From assembly GCA_046734335.1 (NCBI GenBank), contig JBKPRA010000053.1, positions 1 to 64,000 on the forward strand: a DNA stretch of 64,000 bases, given 5' to 3'. Source of the stretch: DATBLE01 sp046734335. GTDB lineage: Bacteria; Actinomycetota; Thermoleophilia; Gaiellales; Gaiellaceae. Within the stretch, counting starts at the first letter, position 1. Each line of letters opens with the position of its first letter. The position numbers and the translations under genes were made by a program. A model generated the notes under the pieces. That model made no database searches. It was not told the origin of the DNA and saw only the letters and a program-made list of their open reading frames with translations. Positions 58,998 to 64,000 of the stretch are shown here, in pieces.

Positions 58998-59755
58998 TCA
59001 CAGGCGCGGGCGGGCAGCTCGGGACGGCGCTTGCTGAGGTGTTCCCGGAGGCCCACGCCGTCGGGCGGCTCGAGCTGGACGTCGTGCGGGAGGTGCCGGA
59101 GGCCTACGATCTCGTGCTGCACGCGGCCGCCTGGACGAACGTCGACGGAGCAGAGTCCGAGCAGAAGGCAGCCGAGGAGGTGAACGTGCTGGGGACACGG
59201 AACGTGGTCGCGGGCGGCGCTCCCGTCGTCTACTTCTCCTCGGACTACGTCTTCGACGGGACCAAGGGCGAGCCGTACGTCGAGTCGGACGAGCCAAACC
59301 CCCTTTCCGTCTACGGCCGGACGAAGCTGGCCGGCGAGCGCGAGGTGCGCGACGGCTGGATCGTCCGGTCGTCGTGGCTGTTCGGCTGGACGTCGCACAA
59401 CTTCGTCCGCACGATGCTGCGGCTCGGCGCCGCGCGCGACGAGGTCGCCGTGGTCGACGACCAGCGCGGCTGCCCCACCTACGTTGGACACCTCGCCGGG
59501 GTGACTCGCGAACTGCTCGGGTTGCCGCACGGCCTGTACCACGTCGCCGCCGACGGCGACTGCAGCTGGGCCGACTTCGCGGAGGCGATCTTCGAGGAGG
59601 CCGGCCTGGACTGTCGCGTCCGCCGGATCACCACCGCCGAGTTCGGAGCGGCGGCACCCCGGCCTGCCAACTCCGTACTGCGCTCGGTGCGGGGTGCACC
59701 GGCGCTGCCTCACTGGCGCGAGGGTCTGCGTGACTGCCTGACGCGCATGCCTTAG
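58946..59755 (+). CDS. rmlD: dTDP-4-dehydrorhamnose reductase
   Basis: 269 residues. The Rossmann motif VLITGAGGQLGTAL, HAAAWTNVDGAE, SSDYVFDG, and the Tyr-Lys pair in YGRTKLAGE are RmlD-specific. It reduces the keto sugar to dTDP-L-rhamnose. GTG 58946 gives a 52-bp overlap with rmlC, and no closer start precedes the Rossmann fold. Its stop TAG forms part of the -10-like hexamer of the next gene. Confidence 0.9.
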   Translation: MEHLITDPVRERYRRVLITGAGGQLGTALAEVFPEAHAVGRLELDVVREVPEAYDLVLHAAAWTNVDGAESEQKAAEEVNVLGTRNVVAGGAPVVYFSSDYVFDGTKGEPYVESDEPNPLSVYGRTKLAGEREVRDGWIVRSSWLFGWTSHNFVRTMLRLGAARDEVAVVDDQRGCPTYVGHLAGVTRELLGLPHGLYHVAADGDCSWADFAEAIFEEAGLDCRVRRITTAEFGAAAPRPANSVLRSVRGAPALPHWREGLRDCLTRMP

Positions 59756-59758
59756 CCT
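59753..59758 (+). promoter_or_regulatory. -10-like hexamer TAGCCT before the cyclase gene
   Basis: Its TAG is the rmlD stop codon, and it lies 6 bases before GTG 59765. Confidence 0.45.
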
Positions 59759-59764
59759 CCGCCG

Positions 59765-62764
59765 GTGGCGACCTGCACGAGCTGCGGACGCGAGAGCACG
59801 GGCGAGTTCGCCTTCTGCCCGTACTGCGCGGCGCCGTTCGCGGAGGTCTCGACGAGCCGCGAGCAGCGCAAGGTCGTCACGGTCGTGTTCTGCGACGTCA
59901 CCGGCTCGACCGAGCTCGGCGAGCGGCTCGATCCGGAGGCACTGCGCGCGCTGCTGCACCGCTACTTCGAGCGGATGAGGTCGATCGTGGAGCGGCACGG
60001 CGGGACGGTCGAGAAGTTCATCGGCGACGCGGTGATGGCCGTCTTCGGCGTACCGGTCCTGCACGAGGACGACGCCCTGCGCGCCCTCCGTGCCGCCGTC
60101 GAGATGCGCGACGCCTTGCCCGAACTGGAAATCGAGGGTCGGATCGGGGTGACCACCGGCGAGGTGGTGACCGGCACCGAGGAGCGGCTGGTCACCGGCG
60201 ACGCTGTCAACGTCGCCGCCCGGCTGCAGCAGGCGGCGGCCCCCGGTCAGATCTTGATCGGCGAGGAGACCCACCGGCTTACGCGCGATTCGGTCGAGGT
60301 CGAACCGGTCGAACTCCTCGAGCTCAAGGGAAAGGGCGAGCCCGTTCCCGCCTACTGCCTCCGTTCCATCCACGCCACGGAGGCGCCACGCCGCTCCGCG
60401 GCGCCGATGGTCGGCCGGCAGCAGGAACTGGGGCTGCTGGCGGCGGCCTGGGAACAGGTCGTCTCCGAGCGCGCGTGCCGCCTTTTCACGGTTCTCGGTG
60501 CCGCTGGGGTCGGCAAGTCGCGCCTCGTCGCCGAGTTCATCGCCTCGCTCGACGAGGCGCTCGTGGTGCGCGGCCGGTGCCTGCCGTACGGCGAGGGGAT
60601 CACCTACTGGCCGGTGGTCGAGGTCGTGAAGGAGCTACCGGAGACGCCGCTCGACCAGATTGCCGCGGAGACGATTCAGGCGGTGGTTGGCGAGCGGACG
60701 GCTGTCACGTCGAGCGAGGAGATCGCCTGGGCGTTCCGCAAGCTCCTGGAGACGGTCGCGGCCGAGTCGCCGCTCGTCTGTGTGTTCGACGACCTCCAGT
60801 GGGGCGAGGAGACCTTCCTCGACCTGGTCGACCATGTCGTCGTCCTGTCGCGGGGCGCTCCCATACTCTTGCTCTGCATGGCGAGGCCGGACCTTCTCGA
60901 CCGGCGCCCCGGGTGGGCCGGGGGGACCGCGAACGCCGGCAGCGTGCTCCTGGAGCCGCTCGGCGCCGATGAGACCGAGACCTTGATCGAGAGTCTTGCG
61001 CCTGTCGACGAGTCGCTGCGCGAGCGGATCCGGGAGGCGGCCGAGGGGAATCCGCTGTTCGTCGAGGAGATGGTCGCGATGGTCCGTGAGTCTGCTGACG
61101 ATGACGTGACCGTCCCGCCGACGATCCAGGCGTTGATGGCGGCGCGGCTCGACCAGCTAGAGGCCCTCGAGCGGAGCGTGCTCCAGCGCGGGGCCGTCGA
61201 AGGCCGTGTCTTTCACCGCGGCGCGGTGCAGGCGCTCGCGCCGGACGAGCCACAGGCGGTCGCGCAGCTGACCGCGCTCGTCCGCAAGGAGCTCGTGCGT
61301 CCCGATCGGGCGCAGCTTCGGGGCGAGGACGCCTTCCGTTTCCGGCACCTGCTGATCCGCGACGCCGCGTACGCCGCGCTGCCGAAGTCGGCCCGCGCCG
61401 GACTGCACGAACGTTTCGCGGCGTGGCTGATGGCTCACGGCTCCGAGCTGGTCGAGCTCGACGAGATCCTCGGCTACCACCTCGAGAAGGCCGTCACGTA
61501 CCGTGGCGAGCTCGGCTCAGACGACCCCGAGCTGTCCGCGCGCGCGGCCGAGCATCTCGCCTCGTCCGGCCGAGGCGCCGTCCTCCGCGGGGACGTAAAG
61601 GCGGCCGTCAACCTGCTCGACCGGGCGCTCCGCATCCGCTCCGGATCACCGCAGGATCTCGCGCTGGAGCTCGATCTGGCCGATGCGCTGTTCCTGTCCG
61701 GACGCCTGGCCGATGCGGAAGCGCTGCTCGGCGAGGCTGCGGGTCGTGCCGAGGCGGGCGGCGACGCGCGGGCCGCACTGCTCGCCCGAGTCGTGCGGGG
61801 GCGATTCGGGTTCCAGATCGACCCCGGAGGCAAGGGGGCGGAGCTCCGCGCGCTCGCGCAGGGGGCTCTGCCGGTGTTCCAGGAGGCGAATGACGAGCTC
61901 GGGCTGATGCACGCGTGGACCGCGATCGGCCACGTGGAGCACGTCGACTGCCAGTTCGAGCCGCGCAACCTTGCGTTCCAGCACGCCCTCGATGCTGCCG
62001 CGCGACTCGGCGACCAGCGCTCGGAGCAGAATCTGATCAGCGCGATCGGCCCGGGCTACGTCTTCGGCCAGGCGCCGGTCGCGGAGGGTCTGCGCTGGTG
62101 CGCAGCTCTGCGGCCGGACGACGCTGCGCGTCCGGCGCAGCTGGGTGTGAGAGCCTGCCTGGACGCGATGGAGGGGCGGTTCGAGGATGCCCGGGGCCTG
62201 CTCGCCGAGATGCGCTCCCGCTACGAGGAGCTGGGACAGACCGTACGGACGATCCTCCAGCGCTGGTACGTCGCCGCCGTCGAGACCCGCGCGGGCGATC
62301 ACGCCGCCGCCGAGCGGGCGCTGCGGGAGTCGTGCGAGCTGGGCGAGGAGCTCGGCGCCCGGGGCTGGCTCTCCACCTACGCGGCGAACCTCGGCCACGT
62401 GCTGTGCTCGCTCGGGCGCTGGGACGAAGCGGCAGATTGGGGCGCGAAGAGCAGAGAGCTCGGTGGCAGCGACGACATCGTGACGCAGATGCTGTGGCGC
62501 CAGGTGCTCGCGCGCGTGCATGCGCACGGAGGGGAGGCGGACGAGGCCGAGCGTCTCGCCCGCGAAGCGATCGAGTACGGCGTCCGCACCGACATGCTGG
62601 TCAACCGCGCGGTGGCGCATCTCGATCTCGCCGAGGTCCTCGAACGCGCGGGCCGACGCTCCGAGGCTCTCGAGGAGGCGAAAGCAGGACTCCAGCTCTT
62701 CGAGCGCAAGGGCGACCTCCCGATGGCCGACCAGGCGCGGGCACGCCTCGACTACCTTCTCTAG
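59765..62764 (+). CDS. Zinc-ribbon class III nucleotide cyclase - AAA ATPase - TPR protein
   Basis: 999 residues. Residues 4-21 hold a CTSC...CPYC zinc ribbon. The class III cyclase domain (about 35-200) keeps the metal Asp residues in FCDVTGSTELG and KFIGDAVMAVFG and the transition-state Asn/Arg in GDAVNVAARLQ, so it may make cAMP. The ATPase (about 215-470) has GAAGVGKSRLVAEF and VCVFDDLQWGEE. The remainder is TPR-like. Such LuxR-MalT-related proteins are frequent in actinobacteria, but the signal is unknown. It splits rmlD from rmlB. Confidence 0.87.
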   Translation: MATCTSCGRESTGEFAFCPYCAAPFAEVSTSREQRKVVTVVFCDVTGSTELGERLDPEALRALLHRYFERMRSIVERHGGTVEKFIGDAVMAVFGVPVLHEDDALRALRAAVEMRDALPELEIEGRIGVTTGEVVTGTEERLVTGDAVNVAARLQQAAAPGQILIGEETHRLTRDSVEVEPVELLELKGKGEPVPAYCLRSIHATEAPRRSAAPMVGRQQELGLLAAAWEQVVSERACRLFTVLGAAGVGKSRLVAEFIASLDEALVVRGRCLPYGEGITYWPVVEVVKELPETPLDQIAAETIQAVVGERTAVTSSEEIAWAFRKLLETVAAESPLVCVFDDLQWGEETFLDLVDHVVVLSRGAPILLLCMARPDLLDRRPGWAGGTANAGSVLLEPLGADETETLIESLAPVDESLRERIREAAEGNPLFVEEMVAMVRESADDDVTVPPTIQALMAARLDQLEALERSVLQRGAVEGRVFHRGAVQALAPDEPQAVAQLTALVRKELVRPDRAQLRGEDAFRFRHLLIRDAAYAALPKSARAGLHERFAAWLMAHGSELVELDEILGYHLEKAVTYRGELGSDDPELSARAAEHLASSGRGAVLRGDVKAAVNLLDRALRIRSGSPQDLALELDLADALFLSGRLADAEALLGEAAGRAEAGGDARAALLARVVRGRFGFQIDPGGKGAELRALAQGALPVFQEANDELGLMHAWTAIGHVEHVDCQFEPRNLAFQHALDAAARLGDQRSEQNLISAIGPGYVFGQAPVAEGLRWCAALRPDDAARPAQLGVRACLDAMEGRFEDARGLLAEMRSRYEELGQTVRTILQRWYVAAVETRAGDHAAAERALRESCELGEELGARGWLSTYAANLGHVLCSLGRWDEAADWGAKSRELGGSDDIVTQMLWRQVLARVHAHGGEADEAERLAREAIEYGVRTDMLVNRAVAHLDLAEVLERAGRRSEALEEAKAGLQLFERKGDLPMADQARARLDYLL

Positions 62765-62767
62765 GCT
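62762..62767 (+). promoter_or_regulatory. -10-like hexamer TAGGCT before rmlB
   Basis: Its TAG is the stop codon of the cyclase gene; it lies 7 bases before GTG 62775. Confidence 0.45.
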
Positions 62768-62774
62768 GTCCGTC

Positions 62775-63761
62775 GTGCGCGTGTTGGTCACGGGCGGCGC
62801 CGGCTTCATCGGCTCCCACTTCGCGAAGCGGCTTGACGCAGGCGGCGACGCGGTCGTTGTCCTCGACAAGCTGACCTACTCCGGCAACAAGGCGAACCTC
62901 GAAGGGGCGAACGTCGAGCTGGTGGTCGGCGACATCTGCGACGCGGAGGCCGTCGCGGAAGCGGGGGCGGGCTGCGACGCGGTCGTCAACTTCGCCGCCG
63001 AGACCCACGTCGACCGCTCGATCCTCGGCGCCGCCGAATTCATCGAGACCGACGTCCACGGAACGTACGTGCTGCTCGGCTGGGCGCGCGACGCGGGGGT
63101 GCGCCTCGTCCAGGTCTCCACCGACGAGGTGTACGGCGACATCCCCGAGGGACAGCGCTCGGTCGAGGCCGACCCACTGCGGCCATCGAGCCCGTACGCA
63201 GCGTCGAAGGCCGGCGGCGATCTCCAGGTGCTCGCCGCAGTCCGCACCTTCGGCGTGGACGCATGCATCACCCGTGCCGCCAACACCTACGGACCGAATC
63301 AGTATCCGGAGAAGATCATCCCGTTGTTCGTGACGAACGCGCTCGACGGCGAGGCGCTGCCGGTGTACGGCGATGGCCGCCAGCGGCGCGAGTGGCTGCA
63401 CGCCGAGGACCACTGCGCGGCGGTCGAGCTCGTCCTGCGCGAGGGGAAACGCGGCGAGGTCTACAACGTCGGCGGCGAGGAGCTCGAGAACCTCGAGGTC
63501 ACCCATCGCATCCTCGAGCTGACCGAGGCCGGCGAAGACCTGATCCGGCATGTCGACGACCGGGCCGGTCACGACCGCCGCTACTCGCTCGACGACTCGA
63601 AGGTCCGCGGCCTGGGCTGGTCGCCGCAGCACGCCTTCGCCGAGACCGGGCTGGCCGAGACGGTTGCCTGGTACCGCGACAACCGGGCATGGTGGGAGCC
63701 GATCAAGAGTGGCGAATACCGGCGCTACTACGAGCAGCAGTACGGCGCGCGCCTCGGTTAA
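62775..63761 (+). CDS. rmlB: dTDP-glucose 4,6-dehydratase
   Basis: 328 residues. VTGGAGFIGSHFAKRL, FAAETHVDRSI, the active-site VSTDEVYGDI, and YAASKAGGD (Tyr-Lys) define RmlB; ITRAANTYGPNQYPEKIIPLF and the later YNVGG are family-typical. It converts dTDP-glucose into the 4-keto-6-deoxy sugar, the second step of dTDP-rhamnose synthesis. GTG 62775 has TAGGCT 7 bp upstream. With rmlA, rmlC and rmlD the pathway is complete within 6 kb. Confidence 0.94.
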   Translation: MRVLVTGGAGFIGSHFAKRLDAGGDAVVVLDKLTYSGNKANLEGANVELVVGDICDAEAVAEAGAGCDAVVNFAAETHVDRSILGAAEFIETDVHGTYVLLGWARDAGVRLVQVSTDEVYGDIPEGQRSVEADPLRPSSPYAASKAGGDLQVLAAVRTFGVDACITRAANTYGPNQYPEKIIPLFVTNALDGEALPVYGDGRQRREWLHAEDHCAAVELVLREGKRGEVYNVGGEELENLEVTHRILELTEAGEDLIRHVDDRAGHDRRYSLDDSKVRGLGWSPQHAFAETGLAETVAWYRDNRAWWEPIKSGEYRRYYEQQYGARLG

Positions 63762-63797
63762 GTCCCTGTAAACCCGCACGTGGTCAGCTAGCCTGAG

Positions 63798-64000
63798 ATG
63801 CCGGCTCTGCCCGCCTTCATGCCCAGCCGTCGCCTCGCTCTTCTCGCCTTCCTCGTGGCCGCCCTGCTCGGCCCGGCCGGAGCCAGCCCGCAGGTGAAGC
63901 CGACCACGGTTGACGTGACCACGTTCGTGATCACGGGCCACGGCTGGGGCCACGGCGTCGGCATGGCCCAGTGGGGCGCGTACGGCTACGCGAAGCACGG
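63798..64000 (+). CDS. SpoIID/LytB domain protein (5' part, runs off the window)
   Basis: About 67 residues are visible: a signal peptide (RRLALLAFLVAALLG, cleavage near AGA-S) and GHGWGHGVGMAQWGAYGYAKHG, the beginning of a SpoIID/LytB-domain glycan-cutting protein. SpoIID of Bacillus is a lytic transglycosylase of sporulation; related proteins in non-sporulating actinobacteria act on the cell wall. ATG 63798 or ATG 63819 could be the start. The rest lies beyond base 64000. Confidence 0.85.
   Translation, partial: MPALPAFMPSRRLALLAFLVAALLGPAGASPQVKPTTVDVTTFVITGHGWGHGVGMAQWGAYGYAKH

Noticed and set aside
1..64000. CRISPR arrays, insertion sequences, prophage or integrative elements.
   Set aside because: No regularly spaced repeats, transposase or integrase genes, or att-like direct repeats flanking a gene block were found.

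Overview
The window is GC-rich bacterial chromosome around the replication origin. From left to right the first part reads yidC-yidD-rnpA-rpmH (leftward), an AT-richer gap with degenerate DnaA boxes, then dnaA-dnaN-recF-dciA-gyrB-gyrA (rightward). High GC, frequent GTG starts, a DciA-type DUF721 gene between recF and gyrB, ClpP-class NfeD/slipin, SpoIID/LytB and FHA proteins suggest a deep-branching actinobacterium (Thermoleophilia-like). That assignment is an inference from gene content. I see no tRNA, rRNA, IS element, prophage or CRISPR array.

Layout. 1-11 kb: origin core and gyrase; both recF and gyrA seem to start at CTG. 11-15 kb: slipin, NfeD protease and a secreted amidase. 15-20 kb: a compact operon of an ECF-like sigma factor, fabZ, fabH, fabD, fabG and fabF, without acpP. 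20-24 kb: HAD hydrolase, a tandem-GNAT gene with two compensating frame breaks, a zinc-ribbon arginase-fold protein, accD-accA. 24-31 kb: LigD, a BBE-type flavoprotein, a NIF3-like protein, a membrane HD-GYP protein and a secreted cysteine-pair repeat protein of unknown function. 31-37 kb: a potassium module (KimA-like permease, KdpD/KdpE-like two-component pair, small Usp protein). 36-48 kb: MrfA-like helicase, monooxygenase-fold protein, thiD-thiL, thioredoxin, dolichol-phosphate-mannose-type glycosyltransferase, PolX, PLP decarboxylase, CaCA exchanger, GNAT, NUDIX, otsB and two half-size TauE/SafE genes. 48-57 kb: M23 peptidase, YtxH-like protein, lipoprotein, hsp20-lon, an MMPL transporter behind a double operator-like repeat, and an FHA protein. 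57-64 kb: DJ-1/PfpI protein, rmlA-rmlC-rmlD, a giant class III cyclase/ATPase, rmlB, and the start of a SpoIID-domain protein.

Genes are packed with 1-4 bp stop/start overlaps. Where a gene starts its own transcript, the start often lacks a Shine-Dalgarno sequence and has a TANNNT hexamer 6-8 bases upstream. I count 17 such cases, which points to widespread leaderless transcription. The most interesting items are this leaderless grammar (including TAG stop codons that double as -10 elements and 18-19 bp divergent promoters), the cysteine-pair repeat protein at 30.5-31.7 kb, the GyrB TOPRIM insertion, the potassium module, and the tandem TTAG-N6-CTAA operator at 54.05 kb.
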